DNA of 64,000 nt from Cyrtodaria siliqua. Its lineage: Eukaryota; Mollusca; Bivalvia; Adapedonta; Hiatellidae. The notes below the pieces were generated by a model. The model searched no databases, was not told where the DNA came from, and saw nothing but the letters and a program-made list of their open reading frames with translations. Positions 44,901-58,500 of this stretch are shown here, in pieces (within the stretch, counting starts at the first letter, position 1; each line of letters starts with the position of its first letter). The stretch spans positions 273,504-337,503 of the forward strand of contig JAWPHD010001289.1 in assembly GCA_037043455.1 (NCBI GenBank), written 5' to 3'. A program made the translations under genes and the position numbers.

Positions 44901-47900
44901 TTTATCATTGTGTGAATTTTCATTACAGTCCCTTCAGTAGTTTTAGAGTCACATTCCAGACAAGAAATATAAGTACAAAACTACTAAGGGAATAACTCTA
45001 ATTTGAATGAAGATAGAGTAATGTGTTTTGTGTTTTGCACCTCCTCTCATATTCCTCTAGTATTGTGTGAAGTTCATTGCAGTCCCATTAGTAGGATTTG
45101 AGTCATGCTCCAGACAAGAATTATAAGTATAAACTTACCAAGGGCAATAACTCTAATTTAAATTAAGATAGAGTTATGGTTCCTATATTCTGCACTTAAT
45201 CTCATTGCCCTCTATCATAGTGAAGTTTCATTGCAGTCTCATTCATAGTTTTAAAATTATGCTCCAGACAAGAATTATAAGTATAAAATAACAAAGGGCA
45301 ATAACTCTAGTTTGAATGAAGACAGTTCTTGTGCTCTGCATTTCCTGTTTTTGTCCTTTATCATTGTGTGAAGTTTCAATGCAGTCCCATCAGTACTTTC
45401 GAAGACATGAATTTTCTATTTGACTACTATTTATATATGCATTAAAAATACAAAGGGCAAAAACGTCACGACAATATGTGCATCTCCACTTGATATTGAT
45501 ACTTCCTAGCAAGTTTCGTGAAATTCTAACAAGGGGTTATAGAGAAATAGCCCGGACAATAATTTTCTATTTGACTACTATGTATATATGCATTAAAAAT
45601 ACAAGGGCCATAACTCAGTGGAAAATTATCAAACCGGAACGTCATGACAATATGCGCATCTCCACTTGATATTGATACTTCCAAGCAAGTTTCGCGAAAT
45701 TCTAACAAGGGGTTATAGAGAAATAGCCAGGACATGAATTTTCTATTAAAATTGCAAGGGCCATAACTCTGTGAAAAATTATCAAACCAGAACGTCATGA
45801 CAATATGCGCATCTCTACTCAATATCGATATTTGGTGAAGTATTCAAACCAAAGCATAGGGTGACAATTTCCTGACCAGACAGACATGACATATTTAGCT
45901 GATAATAACCCAGCCTTTAACTATGGAATAATATGCAATTTAAAAAAAAAAAAAAAAATCCTGACAAGACAGACATGACATATTTACGCTCGTAGCTGAT
46001 AATAACCCAGCCTTTAACTATGGAATAATATGCAATTTAAAAAAAATGCCCCAACATCAGCATTGTTCCAACGTTACTGCTTTGAAGAAAATTGAATTTT
46101 TTTGCTAATCTTTTTTCATTAGCAAATGACGGAAATAATTAGGGCTATTCCATTAAAACATACCAGGGGGTAGCGGAAGGCACTTTTAAATTTAACCACC
46201 CACCTATCAATTTTCATATTGATATGAACACCCATAGAAGTAAAATGACATGGAAGACAACCAACCACTCATGTATTTTTATTGTTTAACCGTGTATTTT
46301 TTTAATTAATGATTTGGAAGTTGCCTTAAAATGTATTTAAGTTTAATATATATGTGATGGAGGCTTTTATTGGTATATGAAGGGTTGTGTACTCAGACTC
46401 ATGAATTTGAGCAACCACCCATTTTCTGCACTTAGGTCTTAACCATTGAATGTTCTCACTAACATTGTGCAGGTGGAGCTGGGATTCAAACCCATGACCT
46501 CAGCAGTGAAAGGTTTATTTATAGTGGTCTATATAACAAAACAACAACAGTGCATTCAAATGTTTTAAGTATTTTTTTAGATGTATTCAATCCACCAGCT
46601 GTTACTGTTCAAGTGAACCACATACATTGCTGACCATTAGATATGAAGATTCCAACAATGAGATTTCTTAAATTCAAGTTTTCTTCACTGCCAGAATATA
46701 TATGCCTATTACCTATTTAAAGCTTGTTTTCTATTGTTAATTTATAACTTCGTTTGCGGAATCACACTGTCCGTCACGTAGCGTCACGTACGTTACGTCA
46801 CATAAAACTCTTACCGATGACAACTGCTTTTACAATTTTCAGCATACTGAACTGAAACTTTGTATACATAATCAGCATCAAGTGTAGAAGTGCGCGACAT
46901 AAATTTCTTATGGCTCGCTAAATGCCATGCAGTGTTATTGCCCTTGGACTTTGTGATATACTATATAGCATAAAGCATTTATGCAATCTTGTGACACGAA
47001 CTACTACTACAGTTTCAAGGTCTTGAACTGAAACTTTCTATACATGTTCAACATCAAGTGTAGCTGTGGTTAACTTAAATTTTGTTGGCTCCTCATTGCC
47101 ATGCAGAGTTATCGTCCTTGGACTTTGTGATGTACTATATAGTATATAGCATTTATGGGGGGGGTGGTTGTTGTCGTGGGCAACTTTTTCAAGACCCCCA
47201 CCACCGATGGATTAAAAATTAGGCAGATCCCCATGACCCATCCAAAAAATATAGTATCGACCCCACCACCCATCAAAAAAAATATTTGAGGACCGCACCA
47301 CCCATCAATAAAAAATAAAGACCAAAATATTAAATATCAGGCTCCACAAACCATCCAAAAAAAAAAAGTCCCAACCACCCATCAAATAAAATAAAAAAAG
47401 TTGTTTAATTAAAAAAAACTTGAAATTAGCATATATTAAAGGGACACTGTCTGTAACCTTAAACTTATAAAGCACAAAATAATTAAACAAACACCTACCA
47501 TTATTCAATATTTACTATTATAAAAACAAGATCATTTGCTTGAATTCATTTGCTTTTTGGGCTTAAACCACACATTAAAATTACACTCGCGGGTAACCCA
47601 GTAGCGCAGAGTTCTGTAGCTCTAAATTAAACCCAGCAATGTTAACAAACAAAAATTCAAATTTATTACTAGAATTATTTCGGTCTAGTCTCATGTTTTC
47701 ACTGTTCATTTCACTGTTATTTGGTTATGCTCAATAATCTGCTTTAATACTTACAGACAGTGTCACTTTAAAGTTTGTTGTTATATTTTCGTACTTACAA
47801 AACATAACAATATTGAGAAAGTAAGAGTTTACCCCACCCACTCCACCAAATATTGGCCGCGATTTTTCAAAAACGGCCGTGCAAAAGACGGCTGCACGGT

Positions 47901-50900
47901 TGGTTCCCCTCTGAAAAATAACCGATAGTATGAATCAAATTGAGTACGATGTACAATACTGCAGGGTTCAAACTAGGCCTGGATTTTAGGGAGAAGTGAC
48001 TTCTCCCTAAGTGACTTCTTCTTCCAAAGAAAAGAGAGAGAAGTGACCAATAAATAGGGAGAAGTGAGGGAGACACGATCGTTTAAATAAGCGCACAATC
48101 GGTTATTGTTAATTATTAACTGATAAACATGTATACACCCTATTGGTTATAACCTTTCGATTATTTAAGAGCATGCTAGCCGTTTCAAATTAAATGTGTT
48201 TATTAATTTTATTCACACTCACAGGAACTCTTTACTTATATATACTGTAACTATAGAAGAATGGATTGAGAGAAGAATTAATATAAATATATTGCATGTA
48301 TCTTTATTTACTCATCTTTCTATCAATTTGTATGGAGTTCTATGAAGGGTGTAAATATGATTCTCGAACTTCTTCCTAAAAGGCGTATTCCTCATTAAGA
48401 CATATAAGACCAATTTATGTGTTTTGTTTACCAATTTGTATTAGCTAAAAACAATATTTAATAAAAAATGTTTTTCCTCCATCCGAACTTATGTACCTAT
48501 GACCTTCTATGACACCGCACTTTTCCGGAAGTAAAATATTGCCGAAAATTCAGTAGAAATGTCATGTATTATTAAGTCTTTTTCATGCATTAATTTGTTT
48601 GGAATGACAAAAGGTCCGTTTTATCAAACAATTAAGAAAACACAACTCTAATCATTATTCGGTGGTATCATTTAATCACCTCAGGTCAATTAACTCCAGA
48701 TTGTTATTTCGATCATGTTTTCAACACGCACTTGTCTATTAAACTGTAACGGAACCTACGATTGGTCAATTGTTCAGCTATACGCAATCTCATTGGATAA
48801 GGCGTGTGTATTCCCTGTACAGTCTAATTTGTAAACAAAAATGGCGAGGTGCGAACATTGCCTCGGGGGATATCATAGTTGTAGGAAAGTATGCTCCCCG
48901 CGGGGTTTCTGCTGTGATCGATCAAAGCAATTAGCATAATCCGGCGACATGAGCGACTTTCGCGACAAAGTCGCTTTTTCCTCCGTGACTTCGCTTTTTT
49001 TTTAGCCGACGGCGAAGTTTAAGTCGCCTTCAGATTGACCACTTCGCTTTTTTCCCGCCCTCAAGCGAAGTGTAACCAGTCCTTTAATTGACCTGTTGTT
49101 TATGTCTCAGGACTGGCGTAGACATCTCTGGGAAGCTCCAGTTTGAACACTGCATTAGTACGAATCTAATTGAGTACGAAGTACGAAATTTCGTAGGAGT
49201 TGTCTTTCTTGAAATTATTCTATTTTTAGAAGCAACACCACCTTGACAAGTCTGCTACGAGAAAAAAAATTGTGTTTTTTAACTTGAAAAACACCCCATC
49301 TTGATTAAAAATGTTTGAGACCCCTTCTTGATTGATTGATTTCAGATACCCCACTCCATGCCCCACAACTCAATTGTTTTTGTGTAAGATTTACCCACCC
49401 ACCTGTAGATGCGATTTTCCGGAGATAGGACAGTACCATAGATGCGATTTTGGGACAAGGCACCCTATCATGTATTTTCTATAAATTGCCGTCCGCTACC
49501 ACCTGGTATGTTTTAATGGAATAGCCCTTATCAACCTTTTTTTTTAAATTTGTACATGTTGTTTATTGTCTAGTCCGGTCAGACTGTACTTTTACATTAT
49601 TTTACATAAGCAATCTGTACTTTACATTTTGTGACAGCATACTGATCGTTTAATGGTCGCAAATGTTGTTAATTGGCGAGCTTACAAATCTGCTCTTAAA
49701 TATCAACGTTGTTACCTACCTGTTCAATAAAGTAAATCCCTGGTCTGACAGGTACTGGCCAAACTTATTTCTCAGCGTGTTGTACGGGTATTCTGTAAAT
49801 GTACATTTCTTCATTCCTGGCAGCTCCCCGACTCCAGGCCAGATCTTCTCCGTAGGTGTGCCCAGATCCTGCATAGAATATATAGACAGGATGACATACG
49901 ATAATTTGTTCGCATCTATTATAAAAAAAGTTTTTACAATTTGATGATAATGAGTCCTGGGACTCACTGCCTTCAGAGTCCTTTGAAAAAACGTTGAGTC
50001 CTGAAATTTACCTGCATGGTTTATATCACCTGAGAGCAATATTAATTTATATTCAGTGTTAATGAAATCCCAACAAAACATGTAGTCATTTGCAAAAATA
50101 AATAAATAATGAATAGATATCAGAATACTCAAAAGTAGTACATTAATTTTAATAGTCTTCGACCATACACAGGTTTCGTCCCTGACAAATATTCAGGCAT
50201 GGAGAGGAATGGGTAGTGAATGGAGGTTACTCCTGGGCTTCCTCAGATTTTTTTAAAAACTTTATAAGTTTATTTGCTGGACTTTGAAAAATACCTGGAG
50301 TATACCTGTTTAAAATATTTTTTATGAAATAGTAAAGTATGGTTTGTATAAATTTGTTGTTTTTGCCTCGGTTTTGTCTCAATTTTCATTTTGATTCGGT
50401 GGGATCTGAAGAATACCTGTAGTATTACAGGCTGCAACATATCGTAATTTGTTATTGTAACTGACGTTTTTTAAAGCGCGAAAACCCAATGACATTCTCA
50501 TACTGAGCGATTTGTTGCTTTCATTTTGCATTTGTCAAACAAAGGGCCATAATTCTGTAATAATTAGGCAATCAATAATGTGTGATGTAGAGGGACATGA
50601 GGTAATCAGTTGTTATGTGTATATGAAGTCTGGGAACAATCCATTCAAAACATTTTGAGAAAAATATGTTAAGGGACATTATACAAAATATCAAAGTGGA
50701 AAATTCGAAGTCAAACAAAGGGCAATAATTCTGTAATAAATTATGCAATCAACAATGTGTAATGTAGAAGGACATGAGGTCATCAGTTGTTATATGTATA
50801 TGAAGTTTGGGAACTAACCATTCAAAACTGTTTGCAAAATGCAAGTAATTGTAATAAATACGTGTTACCGGATGCAATGCCATGCGACATTACGGACGGA

Positions 50901-52502
50901 GTAATAAAAATGTGTTACAGGAAGTGACGCAATGCAATCAACGTGAAGTTACCGACGGCGTGGAAGTAAACAAAGTGAAGTGGGAGTATAATCAAAAATC
51001 ATCTATTTGTATTGATAAGTGAAGGTATAATCAACAAGAGGTCAATGACCTTGAAGCTCTACGGATTGATTTTGATTTCAGGAAGAAGTTTTTAGCCGTG
51101 GCGGCCATTTTGAATTTCCGGCCGACCTGAAATTTTGCTAGGATCAATTAGACATCAAGAGCAACAATCCTGTGAAGTTTCATGAAAATCCGCCAAGTAG
51201 TTTCAGAGGAGTAGTCGCTACAAGTTTTCATCATATAACTCTATGTAAACAAAGATGGCCACTGGCAGCAATGTTTAACGTCGAATCAAAATAATGTTTG
51301 ACTCTGATAAGCATCATGTCATGCTGATCAATTTACAAAAAGTCCCATATCAATATCACTTATAGTTTTCAAGACGTAGTCGCTACAAATTTCTTTTTTA
51401 AAAATCTATTTTTAGCTGTGGCGGCCATCTTGAATTTCTGGCCGACCTGAAATTTTGCTAGGATCAATTAGACATTAAGAGCAACATTCCTGTAAAGTTT
51501 CATGACAATCCGCCAAGTAGTTTCAAAGGAGTAGTCGCTACAAGTTTTTACTATATAACTCTATGTAAACAAAGATGGCCGCTGGCAGCCATGTTTAACG
51601 TTGAATCAAAACAATTTTTGACAAGGACCAACATCATATCATGCTGATCATTTTAGAAAAAGTTCCATATCAATATCACTTATAGTTTTCAAGAAGTAGT
51701 CGCTACAAACTTGTATTTTGAAAAATTATTTTTAGCCGTAGCAGCCATCTTGAATTTCCGGCCGACCTGAAATTTTCCTAGGATCAATTAGACATCAAGA
51801 GCAACATTCCTGTGAAGTTTCATGAAAATCCGCCAAGTAGTTTCAAAGGAGTAGTCGCTACAAGTTTTTACTATATAACTATGTAAACAAAGATGGCCGC
51901 TGGCAGCCATGTTTAATGTTGAATCAAAACAATTTTTGACAAGGACCAACATCATATCATGCTGATCATTTTAGAAAAAGTCCCATATCAATATCACTTA
52001 TAGTTTTCAAGAAGTAGTCGCTACAAACTTGTATCTTGAAAATTTATTTTTAGCCGTGGCGGCCATCTTGAATTTCCGCCGACCTGAAATTTCGCTAGGA
52101 TCAATTAGACATCAAGAGCAACATTCCTGTGAAGTTTCATGAAAATCCGTCAAGTAGTTTCAGAGCAGTAGTCGCTACAAGTTTTCATTATATAACTCTA
52201 TGTAAACAAAGATGGCCACTGGCAGCCATGTTTAACGTCGAATCAAAACGATTTTCGACAAGGACCAACATCATGTCATGCTGATCATTTTAGAAAAAGT
52301 CCCATATCAATATCACTTATTGTGTTCAAGAAGTAGTCGCTACAAACTTGTTTTTTAAAAACCTATTTTTAGATCTGGCGGCCATCTTGGATTTCACATC
52401 AACATGAATTTTTGCTAGGATCAACTAGACTTCATGGGCAACATTTCTGTAAAGTTTCATGAAAATCCATTCAGTAGTTTCAGAGGAGTAGTCGCTACAA
52501 AA

Positions 52503-52540
<38 letters not shown>

Positions 52541-55500
52541 GGACGACGGACGCCGCACCACGGCTAAAAATCATAATCTTTATCTTGCAAAAATTAAAGC
52601 TATGCAGGCATTCATAACGCCAATCATTTTATCATTAAGATTTCCATTGTTTAATATTTGCAGATCATTTTTAATAATTACTGGAACAGTTCAAAAGGAA
52701 TTATTGTTTGCATTTTACTACAGCACCAATAATTCTTTTTCTTTTTTCTTTTCTTTTTTCTTTTTTATCAATCAAATTCTTTATTCACTTAGGTTCATAC
52801 ATATGAACAGCATAAGCAACAGTTACAAAATACATTTATATCAATTTAAACCTATGGTAGAACTCCTAAATGTATTACCTCTTATTTAAATACACTACTC
52901 AACTTTAATAATCGGTCACCCAGGTTTTTTGAAAATAACACGAATACTAAAAACTGAAAATCACCGAAACACATACCAATATTTTATTAAGTTTATCAAC
53001 AAGGTTTTAGTCCAATGAAGGCAGATTAAGTTTTATAAATCACTAGCGATATTTGTTAAACAACACCAGATAAAATTTCAAATGAAAATATGAATATATA
53101 ATTCTTTGAAAAGTGACCGATTATAAAAGTTGAGTAGTGTATTTCATGTATATGTCAACAGGGTTAAAGTCAAAATAGTATTAGACTTATTATTATATCA
53201 AGGTGTAATTTTTAAACTTGATAACACTTTAAGACAGCTGTGTGTTGCCTTAATACGGATATTTTAAATATTGAAGTATTTTGCTGAGCTCAACTACTCT
53301 GTCCCACAGATCTTCCAGCTGAAGGCATTTATTTTTTTTCTATGCTTTGGGAACATAAGCCATACCGTAGCAATTGGGAATTTTAGTACGATTTTTCATT
53401 AAACTGGGAAAATATGGACTAAACATTCATTTAATAATTGTATCTTTAATACTGTTTTCAATACACTAAGGTCAACAAAGGCATTTAATGCTTTTTTTTT
53501 AAGTACTTGTCACACTAATGCTTCTCTTTCAAATTAATAACAATGGCAGCAATTTTGGATTTTGGCTTTAGAGCACAGGCAACTTCTGTGCTTTATACTA
53601 ACTCATATTTCAAGTCTTGGTGGCCATGTTGGATTTTTCTGTCAAGTTTCATGAAGATTGCTTCAGTAGCTGAGAAGAAAAGCATGGAGTTAACGCTCCA
53701 AAAACAACTATTTTGTGTAATAAAATTGCCCCCAAACAAAGTCAGCAGATCACGATTAATGCTAAAAAATTTAATTTAAATTTTAAAAATCATTTTATAA
53801 TATAAATTATGTTTTTAGAAACTACCAAAACAAAGTTTATTGTATAATAAGGACATGCACACATAAAGTAATGTTGCGCGTAATACAACATGCACTTTTA
53901 TGTTGCAGTCATAATGACATCATGTTGTAGTCAGTGTTGATGTTTGGTGCCGTCGATCGGTCAAACATTCTAATGAACCACGAGTCCAGACGCTCGCTAG
54001 AGCTCGCAGTCAGCCTGAGTGTGTCTGGTTGATTGAGACTAGTAATATGGCGAAGGAAATACCAACCTTAAATATTCTCTGGAGCTGGTCAATCTCCGAC
54101 TTTCCCTGCCAGATGGCCTTCATCATGAGGTACTCCGCCATGATACAGCCCACTGACCAGTTGTCTATGGCTGTCGAGTACTCCTTGGTACCCAGCAGTA
54201 GTTCGGGTGCCCGGTACCAAAGTGTGACCACAATGGGCGTATAGTGCTTCAGGGGTTCTCCGTACTCACGTGCTAATCCAAAGTCTCCAATCTGAAAAAG
54301 AAAAAAAATTGAGCATGTTCAAAGGTGAGAAAGGGAAAATAAATAGGCTTTCTACACATAAAATTAAACAACAGGTTAATGACCTTGAAGCTCTACTGAT
54401 AGGTTTTTGATAGCTAGATCAGCATTCGTGTGAAGTTTCATGAAAATTCGTCAAGTAGTTTCGGAGTAGTCGCTACAAGTTTTCATTATATAACTCTGTG
54501 TAAATAAAGATGGCCTCGGCGGCCGTGTTTAACGTCAAATCAAAATAATTTTTGACAAGAATCAACATCATGTCATACTGATCATTCTAGAAAAAGTCAC
54601 TTATCACTTATAGTTTTCAAGAAGTAGTCGATACAAACTTGTATTTTGAAAATATATTTTTAGCCATGGCGGCCATCTTGAATTATTTCGCCGACCTGAA
54701 ATTTTGCTTGGATCAATTAGTCATCAAGAGCAACAATCATGTGAAGTTTCATGAAAATCCGTTGAGAAGTTACAGAGGAGTAGTCGCTACAAGTATTTAC
54801 TAGATAACTATGTAAACAAAGATGGCCGCTGACAGCCATGTTTAACATTGAATCAAAACTATTTTCGACAAGGACCAACATCATATCATGCTGATCATTT
54901 TAGAAAAAGTCCCATATCAATATCACTTATAGTTTTCAAGAAGTAGTCATTACAAAATTGTTTTTTGAAAATCTATTTTTAGCCAAGATGGCCATCTTGA
55001 ATTTCCGGACGACCTGAAGTTTTGTTAGGATCAATAAGACATCAAGAGCAACATTCCTGTGAAGTTTCATGAAAATCCGTCAAGTAGTTTCAGAGGAGTA
55101 GTCGCTACAAGTTTTCATTATATAACTCTATGTAAACAAAGATGGCCGCTGGCAGCCATGTTTAACGTCGAATCAAAACGATTTTCGACAAGGACCAACA
55201 TCATGTCATGCTGATCATTTTAGAAAAAGTCCCATATCAATATCACTTAAAGAGTTTTCAAACTTGTTTTTTAAAAACCTATTTTTAGATTTGGCGGCCA
55301 TCTTGGATTTCACATCAACATGAATTTTTGCTAGGATCAACTAGACTTTATGGGCAACATTTCTTTAAAGTTTCATGAAAATCCATTCAGTAGTTTCAGA
55401 GGCGTAGTCGCTACAAAAAAATTTACGGACGGACAGACCAGACAGACGGACAGACGACGGACACAGCACCACGGCATAAGCTGATCAGTCGAGCTAAAAA

Positions 55501-58500
55501 TGAGTATACTTAATATCCATGGTGTGAAAAGAAAATTAACAGTTCCATTCTTCCCCCTAATGGTCATAATCTTATTATAAATTAGTGTGAATGCGCATTT
55601 GCGTTTGTGTGCGCATGCATGTGTGCATGCGTGCATGTGTGGAGGGGTTGGGGTGGGGAGTGGGGAAGAATGGCTATGGGCCTATTTTCTGGCTACTGGG
55701 CTATTTTCTTCCCCGGGGGGAAAAACTGACTTCATTTGGTTGTTGGTTGATTGGTTGGCTGAATGGTGTTTTACGTCATTTTCAGTGCATTTTAGAGCTA
55801 TATACGATGGACCATTTTCATGACCACCCACTTCTTCCTGGGTAGAACCAGTACCGTATACCTCCATCATCTTAAAAATGGACACTTTCTCACTTACAAG
55901 CCAAGCTCCCATTGACTTCATTTGATCAAACTTGGTTATTCAGCACCTAGCAATCATTTCTAATCAAACATTTTGAAATGCATTTGTTAAGTAGCTTTTA
56001 AAGGGACATATGGCAATCTAGATTTTTTGAAAACTTGCGGCATCCCGTTAGTATTTCTAAAAAACATGCATTATTTCAATTATTAATAATAATTATAAGA
56101 ATAGTATAAACTAAATTGTTTTTGTATATTACTGACTTTTGATAATACTGCACCAATAATATATTTCAACAGTTGGTCAAATAACAGAGAAAATTGAAAA
56201 CACAAAATTTTATCTAGTGATATGCAAGCCGTTTTAACATCAAAATGTTCCTTGATGAATAAATAGAGACGATAATATTGATGCTTGATAAAACAAGAGG
56301 TCAATGACCTTGAAGCTCTACTGATTGATTTTGATTTCAGAAAGTAGTCGCTACAAACTGTTTTTTTGAAAATCTATTTTTAGCTGTGGTGGCCATCTTG
56401 AATTTCCGGCCGACCTGAAATTTTGCTAGGATCAATTAGACATCAAGAGCAACATTCCTGTGAAGTTTCATGAAAATCCGTCAAGTAGTTTCAGAGGGGT
56501 AGTCGCTACAAGTTTTCATTATATAACTCTATGTAAACAAAGATGGCCACTGACAGCCATGTTTAACATTGAATCAAAATAATGTTCGACTCGGATAACC
56601 ATCATGTCATGCTGATCATTTTAGAAAAAGTCCCATATCAATATCTCTTATAGTTTTCAAGACGTAGTCGCTACAAACTTATTTTTTAAAAATCTATTTT
56701 TAACTGTGGCAGCCATCTTGAATTTCTGGCCGATCTGAAATTTTGCTAGGATCAATAAGACATTAAGAGCAACATTCCTGTAAAGTTTCATGAAAATCCG
56801 CCAAGTAGTTTCAGAGGAGTAGTCGCTACAAGTTTTTACTATATAACTCTATGTAAACAAAGATGGCCGCTGGCAGCCATGTTTAACATTGAATCAAAAT
56901 AATGTTCGACTCGGATAACCATCATGTCATGCTGATCATTTTAGAAAAAGTCCCATATCAATATCTCTTATAGTTTTCAAGACGTAGTCGCTACAAACTT
57001 ATTTTTTAAAAATCTATTTTTAACTGTGGCAGCCATCTTGAATTTCTGGCCGATCTGAAATTTTGCTAGGATCAATTAGACATTAAGAGCAACATTCCTG
57101 TAAAGTTTCATGAAAATCCGCCAAGTAGTTTCAGAGGAGTAGTCGCTACAAGTTTTTACTATATGACTCTTATGTAAACAAAGCCACGTTTAACGTCGAA
57201 TCAAAACAATTTTTGATAAGGACCAACATCATGTCATGCTGATCATTTTAGAAAAAGTCCCATATCAATATCACTTATAGTTTTCAAGAAGTAGTCGCTA
57301 CAAACTTGTATTTTGAAAATTTATTTTTAGCCGTGGCGGCCATCTTGAATTTCCGGCCGACCTGAAATTTTGCTAGGATCAATTAGACATCAAGAGCAAC
57401 ATTCCTGTGAAGTTTCATGAAAATCCGTCAAGTAGTTTCAGAGGAGTAGTCGCTACAAGTTTTCATTATATAACTCTATGTAAACAAAGATGGCCACTGA
57501 CAGCCATGTCTAACATCGAATCAAAACGATTTTCGACAAGGACCAACATCATGTCATGCTGATCATTTTAGAAAAAGTCCCATATCAATATCACTTATAG
57601 TTTTCAAGAAGTAGTCGCTTCAAAATTGTATTTTGAAAATCTATTTTTAGCCATGGCGGCCATCTTGAATTTCCGGCCAACCAGAAATTTTGCTAGGATC
57701 AATAAGACATCAAGAGCAACATTCGTGTGAAGTTTCATGAAAATCCGTCAAGTAGTTTTAGAGGAGTAATCGCTACAAGTTTTCATTATATAACTCTATG
57801 TAAACAAAGATGGCCACTGGCAGCCATGTTTAACGTCGAATCAAAATAATGTTCGACTCGGATAACCACCATGTCATGCTGATCATTTTAGAAAAAGTCC
57901 CATATCAATATCACTTATAGTTTTCAAGAAGTAGTCGCTACAAACTTATTTTTAAAAATCTATTTTTAGCTGTGGCGGCCATCTTGAATTTCTGGCAGAT
58001 CTGAAATTTTGCTAGGATCAATTAGACATTAAGAGCAACATTCCTGTAAAGTTTCATGAAAATCCGCCAAGTAGTTTCAGAGGAGTAGTCGCTACAAGTT
58101 TTAACTTTATGTAAACAAAGATGGCCGCTGGAAGCCATTTTAACGTCGAATCAAAACGATTTTTGACAAGGACCAACATCATGTTATGCTGATCATTTTA
58201 GAAAAAGTCCCATATCAATATCACTTATAGTTTTCAAGAATTAGTCGCTACAAACTTGTATTTTGAAAATTTATTTTTAGCCGTGGCGGCCATCTTGAAT
58301 TTCCGGCCGACCTGAAATTTTGCTAGGATCAATTAGACATCAAGAGCAACATTCCTGTGAAGTTTCATGAAAATCCATCAAGTAGTTTCAGAGGAGTAGT
58401 CGCTACAAGTTTTCATTATATAACTCTAAACAAAGATGGCCGCTGGCAGCCATGTTTAACATCGAATCAAAACGATTTTCGACAAGGACCAACATCATGC

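Larger units (their letters stand above)
46142..49527. mobile_element. 3.4-kb inverted-repeat element, PIF/Harbinger-like termini, with nested insertions
   Basis: 41-base terminal inverted repeats begin GGGCTATTCCATTAAAACAT and are nearly identical at both ends. TTA flanks each end (46139-46141, 49528-49530), as expected for PIF/Harbinger. Inside are a SINE fragment (about 46385-46515), a two-unit ~190-bp repeat (46810-47160, TTGCCATGCAG, CCTTGGACTTTGTGAT), CCCACCACCCATC repeats, and two further elements. No transposase frame seen. It fills most of a CDK11 intron and ends 192 bases before an exon. Confidence 0.7.
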
